DNA from: an uncultured Bacteroidales bacterium
Lineage (GTDB): Bacteria; Bacteroidota; Bacteroidia; Bacteroidales; UBA932
DNA length: 54,679 bases
Reading direction: 5' to 3'
NCBI GenBank assembly: GCA_937890845.1
Contig: CALADR010000255.1
Coordinates: 1-54,679, forward strand
Positions 16,949 through 26,323 of the stretch are shown here, one piece after another. The number at the start of each line of letters is the position of its first letter. The first letter of the stretch is position 1. Under the pieces are notes generated by a model. The model had not been told where the DNA came from. It was given only the letters and a program-made list of their open reading frames with translations, and did no database searches. Position numbers and translations under genes: made by a program.

Positions 16949-18026
16949 GTTTACCTCCGCTTTTTGCCCTTGGATGGGCATTAGTATAAACTTTTTTTAG
17001 TTTTGCGACAGAGTTGTGGGTATATATTTGGGTCGCGGCCAGTGAAGAGTGTCCCAAAAGTTCCTTGATGGAATTTATGTCTGCTCCATTATTCAGCAGT
17101 TCCGTCGCCAATGTATGCCTGAGGACATGGGGCGATTTTCGTGCTGTGAAGAGTCCTGTTTCTCCAAGTTCGCGTTTGACTGCCCTGTCAACATAAACGG
17201 GATATAATGCTTTTCCCCTATAAGTCATCAGTAATGGCGAGTCAGTTCCGTGTATAATGCAACTTGTCGCATCAACTGTTTGTAAATATAGTGAAATTTC
17301 TTTACAAAGAGACTTTATGACAGGAATTTCTCGTGTTTTATCTCCTTTACCCTTTACTTTTATTTGTTGTCTGTGGAAATCAACGGAGCCTCTTGTCAGA
17401 GAAATAAGCTCTCCTCGTCGCATACCTGTTGAGTATAAAATGGAGACAATCAACCTGTCCAGTTTCTTTGTATATATCCACTCTGCAAATCTTTCTGGTT
17501 TGTCAGACATTTCATTCATCATGGCCAGGACAGAGTCTTTTTCTGTAGAATATCCAGGTTTGTCCTTGAATCTGAGATAAGCCCCGATGAAGTCTACGGG
17601 AGACATTCCGTCTGTATATGATACGAATATTTCGCTCTCCGACAGATATTTCGCCATGCTGGCATGTCTGTAGAAAACAGGAAGTTTTTTGTCAGTTTTC
17701 GGTCTTGTTATATTACGGGCAGGGTTGTACGATATGATTTTTTTCAACATAAGGTACCGGCAGAATCCGCTAAGGACGGAAATATGCAGACAGACGCTTT
17801 TCGGGTTGAATTTTTTCTTTTCGATCAGATATATTTCGTATCCGCGTACAGTGTCAGTATTAATGATGTCATTGATATTATTTGCAGATATCTCTTCTCC
17901 GGATGTCCTGTGTATATACACAAAGTCTGAAAATGACTGCAGCACATTATAATAAATCTCCTGTGTCCTTTTGGAGTACCTCCGGACACTGGCTATATAT
18001 TCGATATATGTTTCTATCAGAGTCAT
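16938..18026 (-). CDS. Xer-type tyrosine recombinase with an inserted segment
   Basis: This resembles XerC/XerD, which resolve chromosome dimers at dif. The catalytic set is complete: Arg in GMRRGEL, Lys in KGKGDKTREIP, HVLRHTLAT (HxxR), LLGHSS, and the Tyr nucleophile in IYTH. The N-terminal SAM-like core-binding domain is present. Length is 362 against about 300 for relatives. The extra residues (roughly 125-185, VSYTDGMSPVDFIGAYLRFK to KPERFAEWIYTKK) lie between the two domains. It abuts cca (stop of cca at 18027) and overlaps hpf. No attachment-site duplication or cargo was seen, so it is probably a housekeeping recombinase rather than a phage integrase. Confidence 0.85.
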   Translation of the reverse strand: MTLIETYIEYIASVRRYSKRTQEIYYNVLQSFSDFVYIHRTSGEEISANNINDIINTDTVRGYEIYLIEKKKFNPKSVCLHISVLSGFCRYLMLKKIISYNPARNITRPKTDKKLPVFYRHASMAKYLSESEIFVSYTDGMSPVDFIGAYLRFKDKPGYSTEKDSVLAMMNEMSDKPERFAEWIYTKKLDRLIVSILYSTGMRRGELISLTRGSVDFHRQQIKVKGKGDKTREIPVIKSLCKEISLYLQTVDATSCIIHGTDSPLLMTYRGKALYPVYVDRAVKRELGETGLFTARKSPHVLRHTLATELLNNGADINSIKELLGHSSLAATQIYTHNSVAKLKKVYTNAHPRAKSGGKHGD

Positions 18027-19538
18027 TTATTTTGCTTGCAGGCCCATTTCTGCTGCTTTGCTGCGCATCAGTCTGTCTGCCTGACCAAAATCATTCTCTA
18101 TAATACCGTCAAGTATAGCGTTTTTTACAAACTCCTTAAGGACGCCGATTTCGTGGCACGGCGGTATCCCGAATACTTCCATTACGTATTCTCCTGTTAT
18201 AGGATTCTTGAAATTCCGGATGGCATCTTTTGCTTCTACATCAGCAAGTTTTTGCTGGACAAGTTCGAAATTCTGTTTAAGCCGTTCAACTTTGCGTATG
18301 TTCTTGGATGTTATGTCTGCATTGCACAGGAGCATAAGGTCATCTATATCATTTCCAGCGTCAAATAACAGCCTGCGCACAGCAGAGTCAGTAACTTCTT
18401 CTGTAACGAGAGCTATAGGTCTCAGGTGAAGATTGACCAGCTTTTGTACATACTTCATTTTCTCATTGAGCGGAAGCTTCATCTGCTGGAACATCTTTGG
18501 TATCATTCTGGCTCCAACGACTTCATGTCCGTGGAATGTCCATCCTGTTTGTGGAGCAAACCGTTTTGTTGCAGGTTTGCCTATGTCGTGAAGCAATGCG
18601 GCCCAGCGAAGCCACAGGTATGGTTCAGTCCGCGGTACGGTGATTTCTTGTCCATCTTCAAATTCGTGGTTGTAGAGAGCCCCCCTGGATATCATATCGG
18701 CTTCTCCTGCAGCAAGATTGTCAAGAACTTCGAGAGTATGGCTGAAATTTTCTTTATGTCCTTTACCGTCAACTGTTTCCGTGCCTTTGAGTTTTACAAG
18801 TTGAGGCATGATGTAATCCATCAGTCCGGTTTCATCTAAAAGGCGGAATCCGATAGACGGTTTTGAACAAACCAGAATCTTATTAAGCTCTTCCGTTATT
18901 CTCTCTTTGGACAGGATTGACATCCTTTCACGGTTTCTTCGTATGGACTCAAGAGATTCTGGAACTATTCTGAACATCAGTTGCGGTGTGCTGAGTTTTG
19001 TCGCAAATCTGATGGCACGTATCATTCTCAGAGGGTCGTCACTATAAGTTGTATCAGGATCCAGCGGTGTGCGTATGATTCCTGAGGCGAGGTCTCTGAT
19101 GCCTCCGAACGGATCTACAAGTGCTCCGAAATCTTCTTTCTGAAGGCTGAATGCCATAGCATTGATAGTGAAATCGCGCCTTAGCTGGTCATCTTCCAGC
19201 GTTCCGTTTTCGACTATCGGCTTTCTGGAATCCCTTCTGTAGGATTCTTTCCTTGCCCCGACAAATTCAATTTCTACACCCTTGAATTTCAGCATGGCAG
19301 TGCCGAAATTCCTGAAAACTGAAACATTGCTTTTCACAGCGGCTCCCACTGCTTCTGCCAGTTCGATGCCGCTGCCTTCTACTACTATATCTATGTCTTT
19401 GCTTGGTCTTCCGAGAAAGCAGTCCCTCACATATCCTCCTATGACAAAAGCTCTGACTCCGAGATTCTCAGCAACTTGTGAGACAATCTTGAAAATTTTA
19501 TGATCCAGGAAACCCTGTGTTATTGTGGCATTACTCAT
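18027..19538 (-). CDS. cca: CCA-adding tRNA nucleotidyltransferase / poly(A) polymerase family with HD domain
   Basis: This 503-residue protein contains the class II nucleotidyltransferase motif VIGGYVRDCFLGRPSKDIDIVVEG (split here as VIGGYVRDCFLG, then DIDIVV), with the DxD metal ligands. RRDFTINAMAF and DDPLRMIRAIRFATKL follow, the usual neck motifs. A C-terminal HD phosphohydrolase-like domain follows (LLHDIGKPAT). It repairs or adds the 3' CCA of tRNAs. tRNA-Leu in this window lacks an encoded CCA, which fits a need for it. It lies between the HsdR_N-type gene and xer with almost no gaps. Confidence 0.93.
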   Translation of the reverse strand: MSNATITQGFLDHKIFKIVSQVAENLGVRAFVIGGYVRDCFLGRPSKDIDIVVEGSGIELAEAVGAAVKSNVSVFRNFGTAMLKFKGVEIEFVGARKESYRRDSRKPIVENGTLEDDQLRRDFTINAMAFSLQKEDFGALVDPFGGIRDLASGIIRTPLDPDTTYSDDPLRMIRAIRFATKLSTPQLMFRIVPESLESIRRNRERMSILSKERITEELNKILVCSKPSIGFRLLDETGLMDYIMPQLVKLKGTETVDGKGHKENFSHTLEVLDNLAAGEADMISRGALYNHEFEDGQEITVPRTEPYLWLRWAALLHDIGKPATKRFAPQTGWTFHGHEVVGARMIPKMFQQMKLPLNEKMKYVQKLVNLHLRPIALVTEEVTDSAVRRLLFDAGNDIDDLMLLCNADITSKNIRKVERLKQNFELVQQKLADVEAKDAIRNFKNPITGEYVMEVFGIPPCHEIGVLKEFVKNAILDGIIENDFGQADRLMRSKAAEMGLQAK

Positions 19539-19539
19539 T

Positions 19540-19944
19540 TTACTTTAACATCTTTTCATAATCGGGAGCTGAATTTACCGGTTCGTATCTCCCGTCTTTT
19601 CTTTCAAATATGAATGTCTTGAACCCGTTGGTTATAATTATATATTTGACATTCAATACCATATTATATCTTACGGCTTGCTCCAGAACTGCAGTGCCGA
19701 TTGGTATTTCAGGTCTTTTGCATTCTATGACAGCCAGTGGTTTTGCAGCCCTGTCATATATGATTATATCAGCCCTGAATTGTTTTTCCCCCAGTTTGAA
19801 ACTCACCTCACTCATCATCATATGTTTGGGAACAGACATTTGCCTGTTCAGCAAATCTATGAACCACTGCCTGACTTTTTCTTCAGGAGTGAGTGGAACT
19901 TCCTTTTTCCTTAGCGGATCCCAAATTGTGCAAGTTTCTTTCAT
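19540..19944 (-). CDS. Orphan type I restriction HsdR N-terminal-like nuclease-fold protein
   Basis: Starting at ATG 19944, which overlaps the aroK stop in an ATGA, the protein is 134 residues: MKETCTIWDPLRKKEVPLTP. PEEKVRQWFIDLLN, then FRADIIIYDRAAKPLAVIECKRP carry the D...ExK signature of the PD-(D/E)xK nuclease fold found at the N-terminus of HsdR. No HsdM, HsdS or helicase part is nearby. Such stand-alone proteins are widespread in Bacteroidota beside housekeeping genes, and their role is unknown. Confidence 0.8.
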   Translation of the reverse strand: MKETCTIWDPLRKKEVPLTPEEKVRQWFIDLLNRQMSVPKHMMMSEVSFKLGEKQFRADIIIYDRAAKPLAVIECKRPEIPIGTAVLEQAVRYNMVLNVKYIIITNGFKTFIFERKDGRYEPVNSAPDYEKMLK

Positions 19945-20489
19945 ATACTTCCGGTAATCACTCCGCATATATCACAGGCTATTTCGTCAACGGTCTTGCC
20001 GTCTGTTTCAACAGTCACGCTGGAGCATGCTTCATACGTCCTGATTCTGTCTTTCAATATAGTACATATCCTTTGTCTCAACTCTGGGATACTGTTCGCC
20101 GATACTGAAATTAAAGGTCTTTTCCTGTAATCTTTTTCCAGATTTCTGACCAAAGTATCTGTCTCTGCTTTCAGGTAAATGCATTTTGTTTCTGTACAGA
20201 CTATTTCACGGCATTTCCCGGTCGTTAGAGTGCCTCCTCCGAGAGATATTATAGTCAGGCCATCTTTTTTACCGGATTTATATTCTGATATAATTTCCGA
20301 TAAAGCGTCGTATTCCTTTTCCCTGAATCCTGCCTCTCCGTATAGTGAGAAAATTTCTGGAATCTTCATATTTGCCATGTCTTCAATATAGGAATCAAGG
20401 TCAACGAATTTGCAGGATAGCAGTTCGTATAGTCTTTTTCCGACACTGCTTTTCCCGCATCCCATAAATCCTGTCAATGAAATTATCAT
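19941..20489 (-). CDS. aroK: Shikimate kinase
   Basis: AroK phosphorylates shikimate at the 3-OH in aromatic amino acid synthesis. The 182-residue protein begins MIISLTGFMGCGKSSVGKRL, containing the P-loop GFMGCGKSS. DLDSYIE provides the DxD-type substrate contacts, FREKEYDAL the shikimate-binding Arg, and ISLGGGTLTTG the GGG loop. RKRPLI forms part of the lid. It overlaps the following HsdR_N-type gene by 4 bases. Confidence 0.94.
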   Translation of the reverse strand: MIISLTGFMGCGKSSVGKRLYELLSCKFVDLDSYIEDMANMKIPEIFSLYGEAGFREKEYDALSEIISEYKSGKKDGLTIISLGGGTLTTGKCREIVCTETKCIYLKAETDTLVRNLEKDYRKRPLISVSANSIPELRQRICTILKDRIRTYEACSSVTVETDGKTVDEIACDICGVITGSI

Positions 20490-20518
20490 AGGCGCTATAC
20501 GGCAAAATCAGAAATTCA

Positions 20519-23203
20519 TTAGAACAAACTCAGCTGTTCATCATCATTTCCGCTATCCTTAATGTCGTTTTCCGGCAATTCAGTCTGAACTTCATTCTCC
20601 TGTTCTTCGTCATCATCAAAGTGAAGAGGCTCTCCGAAATGAAGTTCCTTTATTTCAAACTGACTGGCTCTTTTTCCCTTAGCCTGGATTCCTTTCTTTC
20701 CTATGAAACTTTCTGCATCGATTGTTTCGCTTTCGCGGTGTTCATGCTTTCCTCCGAATGTTATCTCTATCTGAGGATGTTTGTCATCGCTGATTGCCAC
20801 GAAGTATGATCCTTTCGCATCGGTTATAAAGCTTTGAGGATTGTTGTCGCTGACATCAAATGAAAATCTCTTTATATAGAAGCAATTTACAGATCCGTCA
20901 AAGTATATTGCAGTATATGTCTTTTCCGGATCGAGCTTTTCTATTTTCAGAAGATTTTCCTGATACCTGTTACTCAAATCAAAGGATGTGGTATAATATG
21001 TACCGTCCTGGAATACCGCCAGTATATGTTCATCTGAATCAAACTGTCCCAGATAGAGTCCTCTTCCGTCTTCATTCAGCCTGTTGATATCAGTGTCGAA
21101 CCATACGTCTTTTCCTCCTATTGTTGAAACACCTTTGGATTTGAGTCCGATTTTCTGTATAGGATTTTTGGATACCAGATTTCCTCTTGATGACCGTCCC
21201 TTTATGGCAAGCTGGGAAAAGTCATACTCAAGAGATGATTTTTTAAGCTTGGGTCTTGGCCTGAGATTTATCCTTACAGTTTCTGCTTCAGCATTTCCGT
21301 TGGCTGTGAACCAGAGAACGGCAGACCCGGGTGTTCCCATTGTAAGATCGTATTCCTTGTCCCTGGTAATACTTGTCACCGCAAACCTTTTTGCGTATGT
21401 CACGCTGCTCTTACCATCCCTGTAAATCGCGTTGTAAATGGTTCTGGAATCATTCCTGTCGAAAATTCCTACATACATGAGGTCTTTTCCGAAGAAAGCC
21501 TTATCGCTGACTTTGGTGACGCTGTATATTCCGTCTTTGCGGAAGACTATTATTTCTGACAGGTCAGAACATTCGCATACAAACTCCGCATTATCTTCCT
21601 TTTTGAGATTGATTCCGACAAACCCCTCTGAAAGATTTGCATATAGTTTGGCATTGTTGTTTACAACTCTGGTCGCTGTAATTGACTCGAAGTTAGTAAT
21701 TTCAGTAACTCGTGGATATTCTGATCCGTATTTCTTTTTCAGGTTTTTGAAGTATGCAATGGTGAATTCTGTAAGGTGGGACAGATGATTCGAAACCTCA
21801 TCAATTTCGTCTTCGATTCCCCTCAGTTTTTCATCCATGGCCTTGGTATCGAATTTCGATATTTTTCTTACAGGCTTTTCCACAAGTTTTGTGATGTCTT
21901 CCATCACAATTTCACGTTTTAGAAGAGCCTGATATTTTTTCATTTCAGCGAAAACTTCATTCAGCTGGTCTTCCCACGTCCGTGAGTCTCCTTCCAGAAT
22001 TTTATATACTCTGTTTTCGAAAAATATTTTTTCGAGGGAGCCGTAATGCCAGTCATTTTCAAGTTCATCAAGTCTTATCTGAAGTTCCTGTCCCAAAAGA
22101 TCCTTAGTATGCATTGTATCATACTTGAGAATATCTTCGACATTCAGGAATTGAGGCTTGTTATCTACTATGACACAGGCATTTGGAGAAATTGATACCT
22201 CGCAGTCGGTAAAAGCATACAGAGCATCGATTGTCTTGTCTGGAGAGACATCGTTTGGAAGATGAATTACCAGATTTGCCTGTTTGGTAGTGAGATCGTC
22301 GATTTTTTTAATCTTGATTTTTCCTTTATCCTTTGCTTTCAGGATAGATTCCACTACGATATGAGTAGTTTTGCCGAACGGAATTTCTGTAATCGCAATC
22401 GTATTCTTGTCTATTTTCTCAATCTTTGCTCTTACTTTTACAGTCCCTCCGCGCTGACCTTTGTTGTACTTCGAACAGTCTGCATAGCCACCAGTAGGAA
22501 AATCAGGGAAAATTTCAAAATCCTTTCCCTGAAGTATGGCGACAGAGGCATCAAGCAGTTCATTGAAGTTGTGTGGCAGAATTTTGGAGGCAAGTCCTAC
22601 GGCAATTCCTTCCGCTCCCTGGGCGAGAAGTAGAGGAAATTTTACAGGAAGTTCGACGGGCTCCAGATTTCTTCCATCGTAAGACGTCATCCAATTGGTG
22701 ATTTTCGGATTGAATACCACCTCTTTGGCAAATTTTGACAATCTTGCCTCGATATATCTGGCAGCTGCGTTTGAGTCTCCGGTAATGATGTTTCCCCAGT
22801 TACCCTGACAGTCAATAAGCAGATTCTTCTGACCTAACTGCACCAGGGCTCCAAGTATGGACGAATCTCCGTGCGGATGGAACTGCATGGCTTCACCCAC
22901 AAGGTTTGCAACCTTTGTATAATGTCCGTCGTCCTTGCGGTACATTGCATGCAGAACCCTGCGCTGTACTGGCTTGAGTCCGTCTATTATATGAGGAACG
23001 GCCCTTTGTAGAATGACATAAGAGGAGTAGTCCAGAAACCACTCCTTGAACATCCCTGAAAGTTTGTATTTTCTGCTGTTTTCATTTAGAAGCCTGTCAA
23101 ATTTTCCGGACGATGGTGTCCCTTCTTCGACAGGTGCTTCATTGAAATCATCTTCCTGTTCTTCAACAGGAAGATCCATATCGTCCATATCCATCTCTTT
23201 CAC
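20519..23203 (-). CDS. parC: DNA topoisomerase IV subunit A (ParC-type)
   Basis: An 894-residue type IIA topoisomerase A subunit. YVILQRAVPHIIDGLKPVQR is the winged-helix entry, FHPHGDSSILGAL the conserved region near quinolone sites, and AAARYIEARLS holds the catalytic Tyr (about 150) that attacks DNA. A C-terminal beta-pinwheel follows (repeats such as FRKDGIYSVTKVSDKAFFGK), with an acidic tail ending DDEQLSLF. The N-terminus is also acidic. It decatenates daughter chromosomes with ParE, which is not in this window. The choice of ParC over GyrA rests on the overall layout, and on the lack of a clear GyrA box (QRRGGKG). Confidence 0.88.
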   Translation of the reverse strand: MKEMDMDDMDLPVEEQEDDFNEAPVEEGTPSSGKFDRLLNENSRKYKLSGMFKEWFLDYSSYVILQRAVPHIIDGLKPVQRRVLHAMYRKDDGHYTKVANLVGEAMQFHPHGDSSILGALVQLGQKNLLIDCQGNWGNIITGDSNAAARYIEARLSKFAKEVVFNPKITNWMTSYDGRNLEPVELPVKFPLLLAQGAEGIAVGLASKILPHNFNELLDASVAILQGKDFEIFPDFPTGGYADCSKYNKGQRGGTVKVRAKIEKIDKNTIAITEIPFGKTTHIVVESILKAKDKGKIKIKKIDDLTTKQANLVIHLPNDVSPDKTIDALYAFTDCEVSISPNACVIVDNKPQFLNVEDILKYDTMHTKDLLGQELQIRLDELENDWHYGSLEKIFFENRVYKILEGDSRTWEDQLNEVFAEMKKYQALLKREIVMEDITKLVEKPVRKISKFDTKAMDEKLRGIEDEIDEVSNHLSHLTEFTIAYFKNLKKKYGSEYPRVTEITNFESITATRVVNNNAKLYANLSEGFVGINLKKEDNAEFVCECSDLSEIIVFRKDGIYSVTKVSDKAFFGKDLMYVGIFDRNDSRTIYNAIYRDGKSSVTYAKRFAVTSITRDKEYDLTMGTPGSAVLWFTANGNAEAETVRINLRPRPKLKKSSLEYDFSQLAIKGRSSRGNLVSKNPIQKIGLKSKGVSTIGGKDVWFDTDINRLNEDGRGLYLGQFDSDEHILAVFQDGTYYTTSFDLSNRYQENLLKIEKLDPEKTYTAIYFDGSVNCFYIKRFSFDVSDNNPQSFITDAKGSYFVAISDDKHPQIEITFGGKHEHRESETIDAESFIGKKGIQAKGKRASQFEIKELHFGEPLHFDDDEEQENEVQTELPENDIKDSGNDDEQLSLF

Positions 23204-23213
23204 AAAAAAAGTT

Positions 23214-24104
23214 TTAGTATTCGTAACCGAACTTCTTGAGTTCCCTTTTGTTTTCCCTCCAGTCCTGATCTACTTTTACAAAAAGTCTGAGGAATACTTT
23301 CTTCTGGAAGAAGTCTTCCATTTCGATTCTCGCCTGTGTGCCTACCTTCTTCAGCGCGGCTCCGCCCTTTCCTATTATGATGCCTTTCTGGGAATTACGC
23401 ATTACATAAATGACAGCGCTTATATCATATCTGTCATCTCCCTCTTTGAATTCTTCCACACTTACTTCACAGCAATAAGGTATTTCCTGACTGTAGTTCA
23501 GCAAGATTTTCTCACGTATTATCTCAGAGGCAAAGAATCTCAGATTCTTGTCGGTAAATACATCTTTGTCATACCAGGCAGGCGCTACGGGCAGATGGCT
23601 CAGAATTGAATCGAACACATTGTCAAGATTGAACCGCTCCTGTGCTGAAACAGGGAAAATGACAGCCTGGGGAAGCTGTCCTTTCCACCAGGCTATCAAA
23701 TCATTGACCTGTTCCTGAGTACTGATGTCAATCTTGTTGATAACCAGTATGACAGGACATTCTATTTTTTTGAGTTTTTCGATATACTCGGCATTTTTGT
23801 CCCCGGTTTCAACAGTATCAGTCACATACAGGATTATGTCGGCGTCTCCTATTGCGGTTTCAACAAAATCCATCATGCTTTTCTGCAGCCTGTAGTTGGG
23901 TTTCAGGATACCGGGAGTATCGGAATAGACTATCTGGTAGTCTTCTCCGTTTACAATTCCCATTATTCTGTGTCTAGTAGTCTGTGCCTTTGCTGTCACT
24001 ATGGACAGCTTCTCTCCTACGAGTGCATTCATTAAAGTGGATTTACCGACATTTGGATTACCTATTATGTTGACAAATCCTGCACGATGTCTGTTTTCGC
24101 TCAT
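23214..24104 (-). CDS. era: GTPase Era
   Basis: Era is a GTPase that binds 16S rRNA and guides 30S assembly. The start MSENRHRAGFVNIIGN at 24104 is preferred, because it gives the standard 296 residues and leaves a gap of one base from the upstream gene. GNPNVGKST (G1), DTPG (G3) and NKID (G4) are visible. The KH domain contains IIIGKGGAALKKVG near the C-terminus. It lies between the pseudouridine synthase and parC genes, all co-directional. Confidence 0.95.
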   Translation of the reverse strand: MSENRHRAGFVNIIGNPNVGKSTLMNALVGEKLSIVTAKAQTTRHRIMGIVNGEDYQIVYSDTPGILKPNYRLQKSMMDFVETAIGDADIILYVTDTVETGDKNAEYIEKLKKIECPVILVINKIDISTQEQVNDLIAWWKGQLPQAVIFPVSAQERFNLDNVFDSILSHLPVAPAWYDKDVFTDKNLRFFASEIIREKILLNYSQEIPYCCEVSVEEFKEGDDRYDISAVIYVMRNSQKGIIIGKGGAALKKVGTQARIEMEDFFQKKVFLRLFVKVDQDWRENKRELKKFGYEY

Positions 24105-24105
24105 A

Positions 24106-25461
24106 TTATACGTATGCTCCCATTTTAAGAACGTTGGTTTCTCCTGTAGAAAGGTATCTCCAGGCTCCTCTTTTAAGTCCTTTTTTAGTAAGACCTGCAA
24201 AATAGACTCTGTCAAGGGCTTTTACGGTATATCCGAGTGATTCGAATATTCTCCTTACAATTCTGTTCTTTCCAGAGTGGATTTCTATTCCGAGCTTTCT
24301 GCGGTCATTTTCGTCTATGTATTCAAGTTCGTCTGCTGCAATCACACCGTCAGTAAGTTCGATTCCGCTCAGGATATGATCGAAATCTTCCTGTCTGAGG
24401 TCCTTGTCCAGGCTTACCTGATAAATCTTTTTCTTGTCGTATGACGGATGGGTAAGCTTTTCCGCTATTTCGCCGTCGTTGGTGAACATAAGTACTCCTG
24501 TAGTGTTCTTGTCAAGCCTTCCTACAGGGAATACCCTGGCGTCGCATCCTTTCAGCAGGTCCATGACGGTCTTTTCGGCGTGCGGGTCGCTGGCTGTTGT
24601 TACAAAACCTTTCGGCTTGTTCATCACGATATATACTTTCTCTTCCCCTTTAAGTCTTTCGCCATTGAAACGTATGTCGTCGTTCTTGATATTCACTTTT
24701 GTTCCGAGTTCGGTTACGACTTCACCGTTTACTGTTACGACTCCGGCAAGTATGAGGTTGTCAGCTTCACGTCTTGAGCAGACGCCTGAGTTTGCTATGA
24801 ATTTATTGAGCCTTACCTCTTCCTTTACCGGGATGTTTATCATATCATTGTCAGAAAAACTGTTGTCATTCAACTGAGGTTTTCTGTTAATCATACGGTT
24901 TATTCCCAAAGTAGCGCTGTCCGGCTGGCGTCTTGTACCAGGCTTTCCTGCAGGGGTTCCGAATTTCCTTCCCCTGTTGTCAAAGCTTCTTCTTCCGCCA
25001 TCATTGAATGACCTTCTTGATGATGGTCTTCCTTCGACGAAACTTCTTCTTTGGTCATTTCCATAAGAACTTGTCCTTCCTTCTCCTTCTCCGAAATTTC
25101 TTCCTGAAGGCTTTCTGCCACCGAAGCTCTTGCCTCCTTCTCCATAGCTTCTGTTCTGGCCATAGTTCCTTCCGCCTTCTCCATAACTTTTTCCTGAGCC
25201 GTAGCTTCTACGTTCAGAGTAGCCTGAATTTCTCCTGTCGGATGATCTGTAGCTGCTTCTCTCTCCTGAAAAAGAAGTCCTTCTGCGCTCAGAGTAAGAT
25301 GAGCCACCTTCTGCAGTACCTGAAACTCCGTTTTTTCTGTGACGTAGTTTCCTTCCTGCCTGGGAGTATTCCCCTGTGTAGCTCTTCTCCTGATGTCTTT
25401 CATTTCCGTAGTCTCTACGGTTTTCGCGGCCTTCGTAGCCGTTTCTTCTGTAATTTTCCAT
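24106..25461 (-). CDS. RsuA/RluB-family pseudouridine synthase with long Arg/Gly/Ser-rich N-terminus
   Basis: The enzyme part starts near residue 213. VRLNKFIANSGVCSRREADN is an S4 RNA-binding domain. FPVGRLDKNTTGVLMFTNDG holds the catalytic Asp (GRLD), and SGKNRIVRRIFESLGYTV is the late motif. It converts uridines in rRNA to pseudouridine. The first ~200 residues are low-complexity and basic (repeats like RSYGEGG, RRSF, GRN), a tail seen in many Bacteroidota members that may bind RNA. The out-of-frame reading of this repetitive stretch produces a long but spurious open frame. The stop lies one base from the era start codon. Confidence 0.9.
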   Translation of the reverse strand: MENYRRNGYEGRENRRDYGNERHQEKSYTGEYSQAGRKLRHRKNGVSGTAEGGSSYSERRRTSFSGERSSYRSSDRRNSGYSERRSYGSGKSYGEGGRNYGQNRSYGEGGKSFGGRKPSGRNFGEGEGRTSSYGNDQRRSFVEGRPSSRRSFNDGGRRSFDNRGRKFGTPAGKPGTRRQPDSATLGINRMINRKPQLNDNSFSDNDMINIPVKEEVRLNKFIANSGVCSRREADNLILAGVVTVNGEVVTELGTKVNIKNDDIRFNGERLKGEEKVYIVMNKPKGFVTTASDPHAEKTVMDLLKGCDARVFPVGRLDKNTTGVLMFTNDGEIAEKLTHPSYDKKKIYQVSLDKDLRQEDFDHILSGIELTDGVIAADELEYIDENDRRKLGIEIHSGKNRIVRRIFESLGYTVKALDRVYFAGLTKKGLKRGAWRYLSTGETNVLKMGAYV

Positions 25462-25530
25462 TGTTTCTGAACCCTTCCCGGGCTTGATAAAATTGTTTAT
25501 GTAATTGATGGCTCACGCCATCGGTGTTTA

Positions 25531-26316
25531 TTATTTTTTCAAATTGAATTTATATGTAATGGTTCCTTCCTGTACTGGAGGCGCGGAACTGCTCATATTG
25601 AACCTTGATTCAAGAGCGGCCTTTTTCGCAGCCTCCCACAGTGTCTTGTCAGTAACCGTTGTCCCTTGTATTCCCGGCACCGCTTCAAGTACCTTGCCAT
25701 ATTGGTCAACTTTGATACGTACTACTACAATGCCTGAATTCTGAACAGAATATACCGGATTTGGAAGAGCTCCCAACACCGTTCTTCCGGAGAGTTTTGC
25801 ATTAGGGCTTCCGTCAGTATTTCCGGTTTTCGTATTTCCCTGTGCATGACCCGCCTTCAGAGCATCGCTTACCTTGTGAGCAGTCTGTGCCGCAAGGGTA
25901 TCTTTGTTTGTCTTATTGTCGGCAGAATGGAACAAAGCGCGCTTGTCAATCTCCTTTTTACGAGGCGGTTGTGGGGTTTCTACATCTCCGAAATCATCGT
26001 TTATGGATTCAGGAGCCTCGTTGGCCTTGGTGCCCTTATGCTGAGCTTCCGATGCCTGGACAAGTTTTATATCCTTGGATGGATCTGCATTTACGGCTCT
26101 CGGCTGGGTTCCTGTCCTGATCTGTTTCGGCTTGAATGTCTCGCTTTCGGAGAAGTCTATCAGAATGGACTGTTCCTGAGGCGGTGGATATATGTATTTC
26201 AGTCCGCTGACTGCTCCGGCCCCCAATATACAAACATGCACAGCCACCGTAACTGTGATGCCTGTGATTTTAGCCAGTCTTTCCTGCCGTGCGCGTTCGT
26301 ATTTGTAATGTTCCAT
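25531..26316 (-). CDS. TonB-family energy transducer
   Basis: The 261-residue protein has one N-terminal membrane segment (ITVTVAVHVCILGAGAVSGL), then a Pro/Lys-rich periplasmic linker (PPPQEQSILIDFSESE; TPQPPRKKEIDKRALF). The C-terminal TonB-like domain includes GIVVVRIKVDQYGKVLEAVP and ends YKFNLKK. It would transmit proton-motive force from ExbB/ExbD to outer-membrane receptors, or act TolA-like. It follows exbD by 7 bases. Two TonB-receptor-like barrels occur at 41.9-47.3 kb; whether this TonB serves them is unknown. Confidence 0.87.
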   Translation of the reverse strand: MEHYKYERARQERLAKITGITVTVAVHVCILGAGAVSGLKYIYPPPQEQSILIDFSESETFKPKQIRTGTQPRAVNADPSKDIKLVQASEAQHKGTKANEAPESINDDFGDVETPQPPRKKEIDKRALFHSADNKTNKDTLAAQTAHKVSDALKAGHAQGNTKTGNTDGSPNAKLSGRTVLGALPNPVYSVQNSGIVVVRIKVDQYGKVLEAVPGIQGTTVTDKTLWEAAKKAALESRFNMSSSAPPVQEGTITYKFNLKK

Positions 26317-26323
26317 ACCTTTT

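Noticed and set aside
16938..18026. Integrase of a mobile element
   Set aside because: It is tightly linked to cca and hpf, has no adjacent direct repeats at tRNA ends, and no cargo genes follow.
19540..19944. Type I restriction-modification system
   Set aside because: Only an HsdR_N-like domain is present; no helicase, HsdM or HsdS part exists in the window.
24900..25403. 167-codon minus-strand frame inside the pseudouridine synthase gene
   Set aside because: It is the out-of-frame reading of the repetitive Arg/Gly/Ser-coding stretch of that gene, and has no start context or domain.
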